Shown: piece after piece, positions 8,075-17,366 of the stretch | Numbering within the stretch: position 1 is the stretch's first letter | How the letters are laid out: every line of letters starts with the position of its first letter | Position numbers and translations under genes: made by a program | Notes under the pieces: generated by a model | What the model saw: the letters and a program-made list of their open reading frames with translations, nothing else | What the model was told of the DNA's origin: nothing | Databases searched by the model: none | Assembly: GCA_963746325.1 (NCBI GenBank) | Contig: CAVVBC010000031.1 | Span: 190,278-254,277, forward strand | Direction of reading: 5' to 3' | Source of the DNA: RPQJ01 sp963746325 | GTDB taxonomy: Bacteria; Pseudomonadota; Gammaproteobacteria; Steroidobacterales; Steroidobacteraceae | Length of the DNA stretch: 64,000 bases

Positions 8075-9493
8075 GTGCTGCCGGTCGTCGCACTGGTCGG
8101 TCGCCCGAACGTCGGCAAGTCGACGCTGTTCAATGCGCTGACGCGCACGCGCGACGCGCTGGTCGCCGACGTCCCGGGCCTGACCCGCGACCGCAAGTAC
8201 GGTTACGTCCGGCACGAAGGCCGTTCCTGCGTCGTCATCGACACGGGCGGTCTCGTCGAATCGATCGTCGGCGGCATCGAACGGTTGATGGCCGAGCAGA
8301 CGCTGAAGGCGGTCGAGGAAGCCGACCGCGTGCTGTTCGTCGTCGATTCGCGCGAAGGCTGCACGCCCCAGGACCTGCACGTCGCCGACCTCCTGCGGCG
8401 CAGCGGCAAGTCCGTCATCGTCGTCGCGAACAAGGCCGAGGGCCTCGACGACGACATGGCGCAGGCCGAGTTCCATCGCTTCGGCTTCGATGAACCGATC
8501 GCCATTTCGTCCGCCCACAAGCAGGGTCTCGACGCGCTGATCGAGCGCGCGCTCGAGGGCCTCGAGGGCGCGCTGGATGCGCCCGACGTGCTCGGTTACA
8601 CGGCCGGCACCATTCGCGTCGCAGTGGTCGGACGGCCCAACGTGGGCAAGTCCACGCTGATCAACCGCCTGCTCGGCGAAGAGCGCCTGATCGCGTTCGA
8701 CCAGCCCGGCACCACGCGCGACACCGTCGAAGTGCCGTTCGAGCGCGACGGGCAGCCGTACGTGCTGATCGACACCGCCGGCGTGCGCCGCCGCGCCAAG
8801 GTCAGCGAAACGGTCGAGAAGTTTTCCATCGTCAAGACGCTGCAGGCGATCGACCGCGCCAACGTGGTGATCGGAGTGCTCGACGCGCACGACACCATCG
8901 CCGAGCAGGACGCGAGCCTCATGGGCCTGGTCGCCGAGCAGGGCAGGGCGCTGGTGCTCGCGATCAACAAGTGGGATGGCATTCCGCCCGACCAGCGCCA
9001 GGCCATTCGCGACGGCCTCGACCTGCGTTTCGATTTCCTGCGCTTTGCCTACGTGCATTTCATCTCGGCGCGGCACGGCACCGGGGTCGGCGAGATGATG
9101 GAGTCGGTGCTCAAGGCGTATCGCGCGGCGATGAAGGAACTGCCGACCAAGGACCTTACGCGGGCGCTGGAGCAGGCGCTCACGATCCATCAGCCCCCGC
9201 TGGTGCGCGGCCGGCGCATCAAGCTGCGCTACGCCCACCAGGGCGGGCGCAATCCGCCGGTCGTGGTGATCCACGGCAACCAGACCCAGCACGTGCCGGA
9301 TGCCTACCGACGGTTCCTCGAGAACCATTTCCGCGAGACGTTCAGGCTCAAGGGCACGCCGATGCGGGTCGAGTTCCGGACCGACGACAACCCGTTCAAG
9401 GACCGCCGGAACGAATTGACGCCCCGGCAGGTCCGCAGCAAGAAGCGCCTGATCCAGCGCTCCAAGGGCGGGAAGAAGGTCGGCAAGCGCTGA
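8075..9493 (+). CDS. der: Ribosome biogenesis GTPase Der (EngA)
   Basis: Tandem-domain GTPase required for 50S subunit maturation, 472 residues. Each G domain has its own P-loop, GRPNVGKSTLFN near residue 8 and GRPNVGKSTLIN near residue 185. NKXD-type motifs (VANKAEG, AINKWDG) and a C-terminal KH-like domain follow. I chose the GTG at 8075 because it yields MLPVVALVGRPNVGK. The frame is open further upstream, but that stretch lies inside bamB. Confidence 0.97.
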   Translation: MLPVVALVGRPNVGKSTLFNALTRTRDALVADVPGLTRDRKYGYVRHEGRSCVVIDTGGLVESIVGGIERLMAEQTLKAVEEADRVLFVVDSREGCTPQDLHVADLLRRSGKSVIVVANKAEGLDDDMAQAEFHRFGFDEPIAISSAHKQGLDALIERALEGLEGALDAPDVLGYTAGTIRVAVVGRPNVGKSTLINRLLGEERLIAFDQPGTTRDTVEVPFERDGQPYVLIDTAGVRRRAKVSETVEKFSIVKTLQAIDRANVVIGVLDAHDTIAEQDASLMGLVAEQGRALVLAINKWDGIPPDQRQAIRDGLDLRFDFLRFAYVHFISARHGTGVGEMMESVLKAYRAAMKELPTKDLTRALEQALTIHQPPLVRGRRIKLRYAHQGGRNPPVVVIHGNQTQHVPDAYRRFLENHFRETFRLKGTPMRVEFRTDDNPFKDRRNELTPRQVRSKKRLIQRSKGGKKVGKR

Positions 9494-9501
9494 CAGCCGG
9501 C

Positions 9502-9517
9502 GCCCCGGCCCCGGGGC
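9502..9517 (+). terminator. GC-rich hairpin after der
   Basis: GCCCCGG (9502-9508) and CCGGGGC (9511-9517) form a short strong stem just after the der stop. No T-run follows, so factor-independent termination is uncertain. The rest of the 95-base gap before the next gene shows nothing else clear. Confidence 0.3.
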
Positions 9518-9588
9518 TAATAACTGTGGGTTCTGACCGGCTATCCTCTCAAGCTAGTGGCCCGCTGGGCCGGGTCTAGACTGGACTC

Positions 9589-10758
9589 ATGCTCATGGCC
9601 GTCGCCCGCACCTCTCCGCTCGCCGCCCACGACCTGCCGGCCACCCGGCTGGCCCTGCTGGACGAGCCGTTGCGCCTGTACCGGGGCGGTGTCATCGAGC
9701 ACCCCGTCATTGCGTACGAAACCCTGGGCACGCTGAACGCGGCGCGGGACAACACGCTGCTGCTGTTCACCGGGCTCTCGCCATCCGCGCATGCGGCCTC
9801 GTCGCCAGCCGATCCGAAGCCGGGCTGGTGGGAGTCGATGATCGGCGCGGGCAAGCCCATCGACACCTCGCGCTACTACGTCGTGTGCATCAATTCGCTC
9901 GGCAGCCCTTACGGTTCGTCGAGCCCGGCTTCGATCGATCCCGCGACCGGGCGGCCTTTCGGCATCACGTTCCCCGAAATCGCACTCGAAGACGTCGCGC
10001 GCGGAGGCTACGAGGTGCTGCGCCAGCTCGGCATCGACACCGTGGCTTGCGTCGCCGGGCCGTCGATGGGGGGCATGACGGTACTGGCGTTTGTCGCATT
10101 GTTTCCCGGCGTCGCCCGCAGCATTCTCTCGATCTCCGGTGCGACGGGCGCCAACCCGTTCGCCATTGCGCTGCGCTCGTTGCAGCGCGAGATCGTCCGC
10201 AACGATCCGGCCTGGCGCGGCGGCAACTACGAGCCGGGCCGCGGCCCGCGACAAGGCATGCGCATGGCGCGCAAGCTCGGCACGATCACTTACCGCTCGC
10301 ACGAGGAATGGGACCAGCGCTTTGGCCGCCGCCGCGTAGCGGAGCCTTCGGGCCAGCCGGGCGATTTCCGCGCGCAGTTCGAGGTCGAGTCGTACCTCGA
10401 GCACCAGGGCCAGCGTTTCGCCGAAGTCTACGACGCCAACTGCTACCTGTACCTGTCGCGTGCGATGGACCAGTTCGACCTCGCCGAGCACGGCGCCGGC
10501 TCACTCGACGCGGCCTTCGCGAAGGTGCGCGGCTTGCAGCGCGGGCTGGTTCTCGGCGCCCAGACCGACATGCTCTACACGATCGACCAGCAGCAGCTCA
10601 TCGCCGAGTACCTGCGCAAGACCGGAGTCGATGTCGAGTTCCACGCGTTCCCGTCGCCGCAGGGCCACGACGCGTTCCTGGTCGATGGCGCGCGCTTCGA
10701 ACCGGTCATCGCCGCCTTTATGGCGCGGGTTGGCGAGTCCTTGGTCTCTAAGCCCTAG
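9589..10758 (+). CDS. metX: MetX-family homoserine/serine O-acyltransferase
   Basis: 389-residue alpha/beta-hydrolase-fold acyltransferase of the MetX family. These enzymes acylate homoserine (acetyl or succinyl), or in some relatives serine, for methionine or cysteine synthesis. The nucleophile elbow is GPSMGGM. The acid is expected in GAQTDMLYTIDQQ and the histidine in GHDAFLVDG. The acyl-donor region reads CINSLGSPYGSSSPASID, which differs from the usual GGCYGSTGP and GSCKGSTGP forms, so I leave acetyl versus succinyl open. Starts at 9589 or 9595 are both possible. Its stop overlaps the stop of the convergent M23 gene. Confidence 0.87.
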   Translation: MLMAVARTSPLAAHDLPATRLALLDEPLRLYRGGVIEHPVIAYETLGTLNAARDNTLLLFTGLSPSAHAASSPADPKPGWWESMIGAGKPIDTSRYYVVCINSLGSPYGSSSPASIDPATGRPFGITFPEIALEDVARGGYEVLRQLGIDTVACVAGPSMGGMTVLAFVALFPGVARSILSISGATGANPFAIALRSLQREIVRNDPAWRGGNYEPGRGPRQGMRMARKLGTITYRSHEEWDQRFGRRRVAEPSGQPGDFRAQFEVESYLEHQGQRFAEVYDANCYLYLSRAMDQFDLAEHGAGSLDAAFAKVRGLQRGLVLGAQTDMLYTIDQQQLIAEYLRKTGVDVEFHAFPSPQGHDAFLVDGARFEPVIAAFMARVGESLVSKP

Positions 10759-11627
10759 TCCTTACCGTCCAGCAGCAGCGCCGGATCGACCATCGCGCGG
10801 TTGATGCTCACGCCCCAATGCAGGTGCGGCCCCGTCACGCGACCGGTCGCCCCCACGAGCCCCAGCACGTCGCCGGCCTGCACTTCGTCCCCAGGCTTCA
10901 CGTCGATGCGGCTCAAGTGGCAGTAGAGCGTCACCACGCCCAGTCCGTGGTCGACGAACACCGTGTCGCCGTTGAAGAAAAAATCGCCCGTCTCGACCAC
11001 GCGTCCGGCCGCGGGGCTGCGGATCGGCGTGCCGGTCGGCGCCGCGATGTCCATGCCGCTGTGGGGCTTGCGCGGCAGGCCGTTGAACACGCGGCGCTTG
11101 CCATACGAGTCCGAGCGCGCGCCTGGGACGGGCGCGGCCCACGACCAGGTCGGCGTCAGGCTCTCGCTGTACGTTGCCAGCGCGCGCTCCGTGCGTTCGC
11201 TCTCGGCGTCGATGCGCTTGAGGTCCTCGGGCAACGGGTCGGCCTTGCGCGGCTCGACGGTGAGCTTCTGCGTCGCATAGGCCTTGGGCGCAACCTCGAA
11301 TGCGAGTTCGCGGTCTGCGTCGTCGATGGCGGGTGTCACGAGCTTCACGCTTTGTCGACCCGGCTCGGTGGCAAGAGGAATGCCCACGATGGCCTTCCAC
11401 CCGTCGGCCGTGCGGACCACCGGTGCGCGGTACTGCCCGAAATACACGGCGCCCGGACTCGCTTCGCCCTGGCCGAGATCGAGGACAGCGAGACCGCCCG
11501 GTACACGCGTGTCGCGCGGCAGATTCGTATCGCTCGCGGCCGACGTCGCAGCAACGAAGCCGGCCAGGCTCAGGCCGAGGATCGCACCCAGCGTTCCGCT
11601 ACTGCGGGATCGCGTGTTCGTCTTCAT
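10755..11627 (-). CDS. Secreted M23-family metallopeptidase (LytM domain)
   Basis: 290 residues with an N-terminal signal peptide, a middle beta-rich domain and a C-terminal LytM/M23 peptidase. Zinc-site motifs are HSGMDIA (HxxxD) and HLHWG (HxH), both complete, so it is probably an active peptidoglycan endopeptidase rather than a degenerate EnvC/NlpD-type activator. Its ATG overlaps the xseA stop (ATGA), so the two genes are probably co-transcribed. The target cross-link is unknown. Confidence 0.9.
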   Translation of the reverse strand: MKTNTRSRSSGTLGAILGLSLAGFVAATSAASDTNLPRDTRVPGGLAVLDLGQGEASPGAVYFGQYRAPVVRTADGWKAIVGIPLATEPGRQSVKLVTPAIDDADRELAFEVAPKAYATQKLTVEPRKADPLPEDLKRIDAESERTERALATYSESLTPTWSWAAPVPGARSDSYGKRRVFNGLPRKPHSGMDIAAPTGTPIRSPAAGRVVETGDFFFNGDTVFVDHGLGVVTLYCHLSRIDVKPGDEVQAGDVLGLVGATGRVTGPHLHWGVSINRAMVDPALLLDGKD

Positions 11628-13051
11628 TTCTTCCTCGGGCGCGCGGGCTTTTTCGCGTCGCTGGCGGAAGCGGTCGTTGTCGCGACCACACCGGTCACCG
11701 TCGCGAGCACCGAGCCGCGTGCGACCCGGGCTTCGATCTGCGCGCCGGGAGCCAGCCTGGACGCATCGGTGACGACGCGTGCCGCAGTGTCGGTGACGAT
11801 GGCGTAACCGCGCTCGAGCGTGGCCAGCGGACTCACCGCGTGCAGCGTGCGCATCGACCGTTCCACGCGATCACGCGCAGTCTGCAGCCGGCGCTGCATG
11901 GCCACGGGCAGCCTGCTCCGTGCGACGGCAAGGCGTTGCTGCAACGGCTCGAGCCGGCGAGCCGGGCTGCTGCGGCCGAGCAACGCCTCGGCATTGCCCA
12001 GCCGGCTGCGGGCCCGCTCGAGGCGCACCCGGACGGCGCGCTGCAGTCGCTGCTCCAGCTCGTCCAGTCGCTGCGCATGCTGTTGCAGCCGCGCGCGCGG
12101 CGAGAGCTGGTTCAGCGACCGTTCCCATTGCCGCACGGCGAGTCCCAGCGCGGTGAGCTTGCGACGCATCGACAGCGCCAGGTTGCGCTCGAGTGCGCCG
12201 AGTGCACGCAGGTACTCTGCGCTGTCGGGTACGCAGCGCTCGGCGGCGCCCGACGGGGTGGGGGCCCGTTCATCGGCGACGAAGTCAGCGATGGTGACGT
12301 CCGTCTCGTGGCCGACGCCGCTGATGACTGGAATGCGGCAGGCGAAGATCGCGCGCGCCACGGCTTCCTCGTTGAACGCCATGAGGTCCTCGAGCGAGCC
12401 GCCGCCGCGCGCCAGGATCAGCACGTCGCATTCGCGACGCTGGTCGGCGAGCTGCAGGGCCTGCACGATTTCGCGTGGCGCGGCCTCGCCCTGCACGGCC
12501 ACGGGGTAGACCAGGACGGGAATGGCGGGGAAGCGCCGCTGCAGGATGTGCAGGATGTCGCGCAGCGCCGCGCCGGTGGGCGAGGTGATCACGCCGATGC
12601 GCCGGGGCAGGGCAGGTAGCGGCTGTTTGGCGTCGGCCTCGAACAGACCCTCGGCGAGCAGCTTCTTCTTCAGTTCTTCGAAACGCCGGCGCAGCGCGCC
12701 TTCCCCGGCTTCCTCGAGGTGGTCGACGACCACCTGGAACTCACCGCGAGCCTCGTAGAGGCTGACGCGGCCACGGGCGAGGACCTTGGCGCCGTCCTTG
12801 ACGGGGAAGCGCACGAGCATGCTGCGACTGCGGAACATCGCACAGCGGACCTGGGCGGCCTCGTCCTTGAGCGAAAAGTACCAGTGACCCGAGGCCGGGC
12901 GGGCCAGGTTCGAGATCTCGCCTTCCAGCCAGACGGTGCCCAGCCCGCGCTCGAGCAGCATGCGGGCCTGCGCGTTGAGCTGCGAGATCGAGAAGACCTC
13001 GCGGGTGGGGGCAGTGGGCGCCACTTCGTCGTCGAACCAGGAATCGGCCAT
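11624..13051 (-). CDS. xseA: Exodeoxyribonuclease VII large subunit
   Basis: Catalytic subunit of exonuclease VII, which degrades single-stranded DNA with the small subunit XseB (not in the window). 475 residues. The N-terminal OB fold is in WLEGEISNLARPASGHWYF. The conserved catalytic region holds ARGGGSLEDLMAFNEE and SGVGHETDVTIADFVAD, and a long coiled-coil C-terminal half ends in a Lys/Arg-rich tail. A 317-base spacer carrying a large palindrome separates it from the divergent guaB. Confidence 0.96.
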   Translation of the reverse strand: MADSWFDDEVAPTAPTREVFSISQLNAQARMLLERGLGTVWLEGEISNLARPASGHWYFSLKDEAAQVRCAMFRSRSMLVRFPVKDGAKVLARGRVSLYEARGEFQVVVDHLEEAGEGALRRRFEELKKKLLAEGLFEADAKQPLPALPRRIGVITSPTGAALRDILHILQRRFPAIPVLVYPVAVQGEAAPREIVQALQLADQRRECDVLILARGGGSLEDLMAFNEEAVARAIFACRIPVISGVGHETDVTIADFVADERAPTPSGAAERCVPDSAEYLRALGALERNLALSMRRKLTALGLAVRQWERSLNQLSPRARLQQHAQRLDELEQRLQRAVRVRLERARSRLGNAEALLGRSSPARRLEPLQQRLAVARSRLPVAMQRRLQTARDRVERSMRTLHAVSPLATLERGYAIVTDTAARVVTDASRLAPGAQIEARVARGSVLATVTGVVATTTASASDAKKPARPRKK

Positions 13052-13095
13052 CGCGGCATCTTACCGGCCGGGGCGTGTAGGCAAAACGTTGCTAT

Positions 13096-13296
13096 GACGG
13101 GCTGTTTCGCCGGCAGAGACATGACCGTGTCAGCAGCGGGCCCTCGGGCTTCCGGATCGCGGCCGGGGACGCCGTAAACCCGTCCCTGGGGGCTCCGGCC
13201 GCCGCGTCCATGCGGCGGACGGCCCCGGCCCGCGATCCGGAAGCCCGCCGGCCTCGCCGCCGTTGAGTACCGCTGCGGCCTGGCGAAACAGCCGTC
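13096..13296. repeat. 201-bp nested imperfect palindrome between xseA and guaB
   Basis: Three nested inverted arms share one centre. The outer arms are 13096-13111 and 13282-13296 (GACGG(G)CTGTTTCGCC against its complement, one base different in length). The middle arms are 13146-13168 and 13223-13246 (23 against 24 bases, one-base difference). The inner hairpin is CCGCCGC 13199-13205 with GCGGCGG 13212-13218. It fills most of the 317-base gap between the divergent xseA and guaB and ends about 12 bases before the guaB promoter. It could be a MITE-like element, a structured RNA or a protein-binding cruciform. No open frame of note lies inside. Confidence 0.8.
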
Positions 13297-13308
13297 CCGT
13301 GCATCGGT

Positions 13309-13338
13309 TTTACGCCAAGCGCCCCGAGCGGGTACAAT
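13309..13338 (+). promoter_or_regulatory. Sigma70-type promoter of guaB
   Basis: TTTACG (13309-13314) and TACAAT (13333-13338) are separated by 18 bases. The -10 box is strong and the predicted start near 13345 leaves a leader of about 24 bases before guaB. Confidence 0.6.
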
Positions 13339-13368
13339 GCCGCGCTTCCTTTCGCTCCGGGTCTCCCA

Positions 13369-14838
13369 ATGCTGCGAATTCTCGAGGAAGCCCTCACCTT
13401 CGACGACGTCCTGCTCGTGCCGGCCTATTCCCAGGTCCTGCCGGCAGAGGTCAGCCTCGCCACGCAACTGACGCGCGGCATCAAGCTGAACCTGCCCGTC
13501 GTCTCCGCGGCCATGGACACGGTCACCGAGCACCGCCTGGCGATTTCCATCGCCCAGGAAGGCGGCATCGGCATCCTGCACAAGAACATGACCATCGAGT
13601 CGCAGGCGCGTGAAGTCGCGCGCGTGAAGCGCTTCGAGAGCGGCATCATCATCGACCCGATCACGGTCGGTCCCGAGCAGACGATCCGCGACGTGCTCGC
13701 GCTGACGCGCTCCAAGAACATTTCCGGCGTGCCGGTCGTGCGCGACGGCAAGGCCGTCGGCATCGTCACGCACCGCGACCTGCGCTTCGAGACCCGCTAC
13801 GACGCGCCGGTCTCGGCGGTGATGACGCCGCGCGAGCGGCTTGTCACGGTGCGCGAAGGCGCGCCCAAGGAAGAAGTGCTGATGCTGCTGCACAAGCACC
13901 GCATCGAAAAGGTGCTGGTCGTGGGCGACGACTTCCAGCTCAAGGGCATGATCACCGTCAAGGATTTCCAGAAGGCGACCGAGTTCCCGCGCGCCTGCAA
14001 GGACGAGCGCGGCGCGTTGCGCGTGGGCGCGGCCGTCGGCACCGGCGCCGACACGCTCGATCGCGCGGCGGCACTGCGCGAGAGCGGTGTCGACGTCATC
14101 GTCGTCGACACCGCGCACGGCCACAGCCGCGGCGTGATCGAGACGGTCAAGCGCATCAAGGCCAAGTGGCCGAACCAGCAGGTGATCGCCGGCAACATCG
14201 TGACCGCCGAAGCGGCGATGGCCCTCGTGGACGCGGGCGCGGACGCCGTCAAGGTCGGCATCGGTCCCGGCTCGATCTGCACCACGCGCATCGTCGCGGG
14301 TGTCGGCGTGCCGCAGATTTCTGCCGTGGCCAACGTCGCCGCCGCGCTGGCGCCGCACGGCATCCCGCTGATCGCCGATGGCGGCATTCGTTTCTCCGGC
14401 GACGTCGCCAAGGCCATCGTCGCGGGAGCGCACTGCGTGATGATGGGCGGCCTCTTCGCGGGCACCGAGGAATCGCCCGGTGAAGTCGAGCTCTACCAGG
14501 GTGCCTCGTACAAGTCGTATCGCGGCATGGGTTCGCTCGGCGCCATGGCGCAGTCGAACGGCTCGCGCGACCGCTATTTCCAGGATGCGTCGGCCGAGAT
14601 CGAGAAGCTCGTGCCGGAGGGCGTCGAAGGCCGCGTGCCGTACAAGGGCAGTATCGTCGCGATCCTGCACCAGCTGGCGGGCGGCTTGCGTGCCGCGATG
14701 GGATACACGGGCAGCGCCAACATCGACGAGATGCGCACGCAGCCGAAGTTCGTGCGCATCACCAGCGCTGGCGTGCGCGAGAGCCACGTCCACGACGTGA
14801 CCATCACCAAGGAAGCGCCGAATTACCGTGTCAGCTGA
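13369..14838 (+). CDS. guaB: IMP dehydrogenase
   Basis: Oxidises IMP to XMP with NAD, the first committed step to GMP. 489 residues. The TIM barrel is interrupted by a CBS pair (about residues 95-205). The catalytic cysteine is in GIGPGSICTTRIV, and the flap region holds YRGMGSLGAM. Its 3' end overlaps guaA by 11 bases, as expected for a guaBA operon. Confidence 0.98.
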   Translation: MLRILEEALTFDDVLLVPAYSQVLPAEVSLATQLTRGIKLNLPVVSAAMDTVTEHRLAISIAQEGGIGILHKNMTIESQAREVARVKRFESGIIIDPITVGPEQTIRDVLALTRSKNISGVPVVRDGKAVGIVTHRDLRFETRYDAPVSAVMTPRERLVTVREGAPKEEVLMLLHKHRIEKVLVVGDDFQLKGMITVKDFQKATEFPRACKDERGALRVGAAVGTGADTLDRAAALRESGVDVIVVDTAHGHSRGVIETVKRIKAKWPNQQVIAGNIVTAEAAMALVDAGADAVKVGIGPGSICTTRIVAGVGVPQISAVANVAAALAPHGIPLIADGGIRFSGDVAKAIVAGAHCVMMGGLFAGTEESPGEVELYQGASYKSYRGMGSLGAMAQSNGSRDRYFQDASAEIEKLVPEGVEGRVPYKGSIVAILHQLAGGLRAAMGYTGSANIDEMRTQPKFVRITSAGVRESHVHDVTITKEAPNYRVS

Positions 14839-16441
14839 GCAAGCGTCGCCGCCGGTCGTGGTGCGTCCGCCCGATATCCATGCGCACCGTGTCCTGATCC
14901 TCGATTTCGGGGCGCAATACACCCAGTTGATCGCACGGCGCGTGCGCGAAAGCGGCGTGTATTGCGAAATCCATCCGTGGGACATGAGCGACGCCGACGT
15001 CCGTGCTTTCGGCGCGCGCGGCATCATCCTGTCCGGCGGCCCGGAGTCGGTGACGGATGCGCAGCCGCCGCAGGCGCCGCAGGCCGTGTTCGAAGCGGGC
15101 GTGCCGATCCTCGGCATCTGCTACGGCATGCAGACGATGGCGCAGCAGCTGGGCGGCCGGGTCAGTGGCTCGGATCACCGTGAATTCGGATACGCGCAGG
15201 TCACCGTCACCTCGCCTTGCCGCCTGTTCAACGAGCTGTTCGATCATCGCGACGCGCAGGGTCGCGCCGTGCTCGACGTCTGGATGAGCCACGGCGATCG
15301 CGTCGAGGAACTGCCGGCCGGTTTCGTGCCCGTTGGCTCATCGCCCAATGCACCGCTCGCGGCCATGGCGGACGAAGCGCGCCAGTACTACGCGGTGCAG
15401 TTCCACCCGGAAGTGACGCACACGCTGCAGGGCGGGCGGATGCTCGAGCGCTTCGTGCGCGAGATCTGCGCGTGCGAGGCTCGCTGGGAGCCGGGCAACA
15501 TCATCAGCGACGCGATCGCGCGGGTGCGTGAGCAGGTCGGCAGCGATACGGTGCTGCTCGGTCTCTCGGGCGGCGTCGATTCCTCGGTTGTTGCGGCGCT
15601 GCTCCATCGCGCAATCGGCGACCAGCTGGTCTGCGTGTTCGTCGACCACGGCCTGCTGCGCGCGGATGAAGGCGACCAGGTCATGAAGATGCTCGGCGAG
15701 AACATGGGGGTGAAGATCATCCGCGTGAACGCCGAAGAGCGGTTTCTCGAAGCGCTGCGCGGCGAGTCCGATCCGGAGCGCAAGCGCAAGATCATCGGTC
15801 GCATGTTCATCGAGGTGTTCGACGAGGAGTCGAACAAGCTCGAAGGCGTGCGCTGGCTCGCGCAGGGCACGATCTACCCGGACGTGATCGAGTCCGCGGG
15901 CGCCAAGACGGGCAAGGCGCACGTGATCAAGTCGCATCACAACGTGGGCGGCCTGCCGGAGCACATGAAGCTCAAGCTGGTTGAACCTTTGCGCGAATTG
16001 TTCAAGGACGAAGTGCGTCGGCTGGGCCTCGAGCTCGGCCTGCCACGCTCCATGGTCTTCCGCCATCCGTTCCCGGGGCCGGGTCTCGGCGTGCGCATCC
16101 TTGGCGAGGTTTCGAAGCAATACGCCGACCTGCTGCGCAAGGCTGACAAGATCTTCATCGACGAGTTGCACGCGCACGGCCTGTACGACCAGACCAGCCA
16201 GGCGTTCGCCGTGTTCCTGCCGGTGCGATCGGTCGCCGTGATGGGCGACGGGCGCCGCTACGACTACGTGATCGCGTTGCGCGCAGTCGAGACCGTGGAT
16301 TTCATGACGGCCCGCTGGGCGCGCCTGCCCTATGAGTTCCTCGAACTGTGCTCGCGCCGCATCATCAACGAGGTCAAGGGCATCTCGCGCGTCACCTACG
16401 ACATCTCGAGCAAGCCGCCCGCGACGATCGAGTGGGAGTGA
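14828..16441 (+). CDS. guaA: GMP synthase (glutamine-hydrolysing)
   Basis: Converts XMP to GMP using glutamine and ATP. 537 residues. The class I amidotransferase domain has its nucleophile in GICYGMQ and histidine/glutamate in FHPEV. The ATP pyrophosphatase domain has the P-loop GLSGGVDSSV, and the C-terminal dimerisation domain ends PPATIEWE. It starts with GTG at 14828 inside the end of guaB. Confidence 0.98.
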   Translation: MSAEQASPPVVVRPPDIHAHRVLILDFGAQYTQLIARRVRESGVYCEIHPWDMSDADVRAFGARGIILSGGPESVTDAQPPQAPQAVFEAGVPILGICYGMQTMAQQLGGRVSGSDHREFGYAQVTVTSPCRLFNELFDHRDAQGRAVLDVWMSHGDRVEELPAGFVPVGSSPNAPLAAMADEARQYYAVQFHPEVTHTLQGGRMLERFVREICACEARWEPGNIISDAIARVREQVGSDTVLLGLSGGVDSSVVAALLHRAIGDQLVCVFVDHGLLRADEGDQVMKMLGENMGVKIIRVNAEERFLEALRGESDPERKRKIIGRMFIEVFDEESNKLEGVRWLAQGTIYPDVIESAGAKTGKAHVIKSHHNVGGLPEHMKLKLVEPLRELFKDEVRRLGLELGLPRSMVFRHPFPGPGLGVRILGEVSKQYADLLRKADKIFIDELHAHGLYDQTSQAFAVFLPVRSVAVMGDGRRYDYVIALRAVETVDFMTARWARLPYEFLELCSRRIINEVKGISRVTYDISSKPPATIEWE

Positions 16442-16504
16442 GGCGCCCGGCGTTGCATCGTGCGCCAGCGCAGAGCTACGTTGATCTCGACCCGGCCTGA
16501 TCCG

Positions 16505-17326
16505 ATGCCAAAACCCATCCCGTCCCTGCAAGACCGCCTGCCCGAGCTGTTCGAATTCGCCCGTACCCTGGCTCGGCAGATTGACGCCGGCGAAGTGCGG
16601 GACGGGGCCACGCTGCTCCTGCGCCTGCGTGATTTCTACACCGCCGAGCGGATGCAGGCCATCGAGGCCGTGGTCCCGGGCTGGCACGCGATGGCTGCTT
16701 ACGCGGATCGCGCCACGCTGCATCACGTCACCCAGGTGCTGATCGCGCTGGAGCGACTGCCGGAGTATCGACAGGCATCCCCGCCACACCAGGCAATGAT
16801 GCAATGGATCGTGCTGTTCCACGACCTGGGCAAGCAGGTGATCGATGGGCATCGCGATGCGCTGCACGCGTTTCGTTCGGCCACCATGGCGGCGCGCGCG
16901 CTGCCGGACGCGGGCTTTGCCACCAGCGAAACCTACCCGCAGGGTATCGGGCCCTGGACCGAGTTGGTACTCGGTGCGTCCGTGGCCACACCCGACGGCA
17001 AGGGATTGATCCCGGACAATCGCAGGCTGCCTGGAATCCTGCGGGACCTTGATCAGCTCTTCGGCGCCGGATCGCCCGCCTCACTCATCGTGCAGGCCGT
17101 GATGCTGCACCAGTCGCTGAACGTCGTGCCGGAATGGCCCAGTCCATGCAGCCTGACCGACGCGGAAGTGCCGCTTTGCATCCGTCCAGTGCTGCTGCCA
17201 CTGCTGGAAATCATGATGCTGGTGGACAGTGACGCCTGGCAGCTGTTCGATCCGGTCAGCAAGGCAAGGTTTCGCCAGAGCACGCTGGCAGTGTTCGCTG
17301 ACGTGCGCGAACGGCTGGAGGCCTGA
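16505..17326 (+). CDS. HD-domain protein of unknown substrate
   Basis: About 273 residues. HHVTQV and LFHDLGKQV resemble the first histidine and the HD pair of metal-dependent phosphohydrolases. Further candidate ligands are HAFRSATMAAR and MLHQSLNVV. No second catalytic domain is visible, so the substrate (nucleotide, phosphate ester or cyclic nucleotide) cannot be named. The ATG at 16505 gives MPKPIPSLQD. An upstream extension to 16460 looks non-coding. It follows guaA at a short distance, but I see no functional link beyond position. Confidence 0.65.
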   Translation: MPKPIPSLQDRLPELFEFARTLARQIDAGEVRDGATLLLRLRDFYTAERMQAIEAVVPGWHAMAAYADRATLHHVTQVLIALERLPEYRQASPPHQAMMQWIVLFHDLGKQVIDGHRDALHAFRSATMAARALPDAGFATSETYPQGIGPWTELVLGASVATPDGKGLIPDNRRLPGILRDLDQLFGAGSPASLIVQAVMLHQSLNVVPEWPSPCSLTDAEVPLCIRPVLLPLLEIMMLVDSDAWQLFDPVSKARFRQSTLAVFADVRERLEA

Positions 17327-17366
17327 GGGAGCGCAGCAATGCCGCGATCTGCCGCAGGCGATCGGT

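Noticed and set aside
12670..15117. Very long minus-strand open frame (815 codons) over xseA, guaB and guaA
   Set aside because: It is the antisense shadow of highly conserved genes in GC-rich DNA; its product is Arg/His-rich low-complexity sequence without family motifs.
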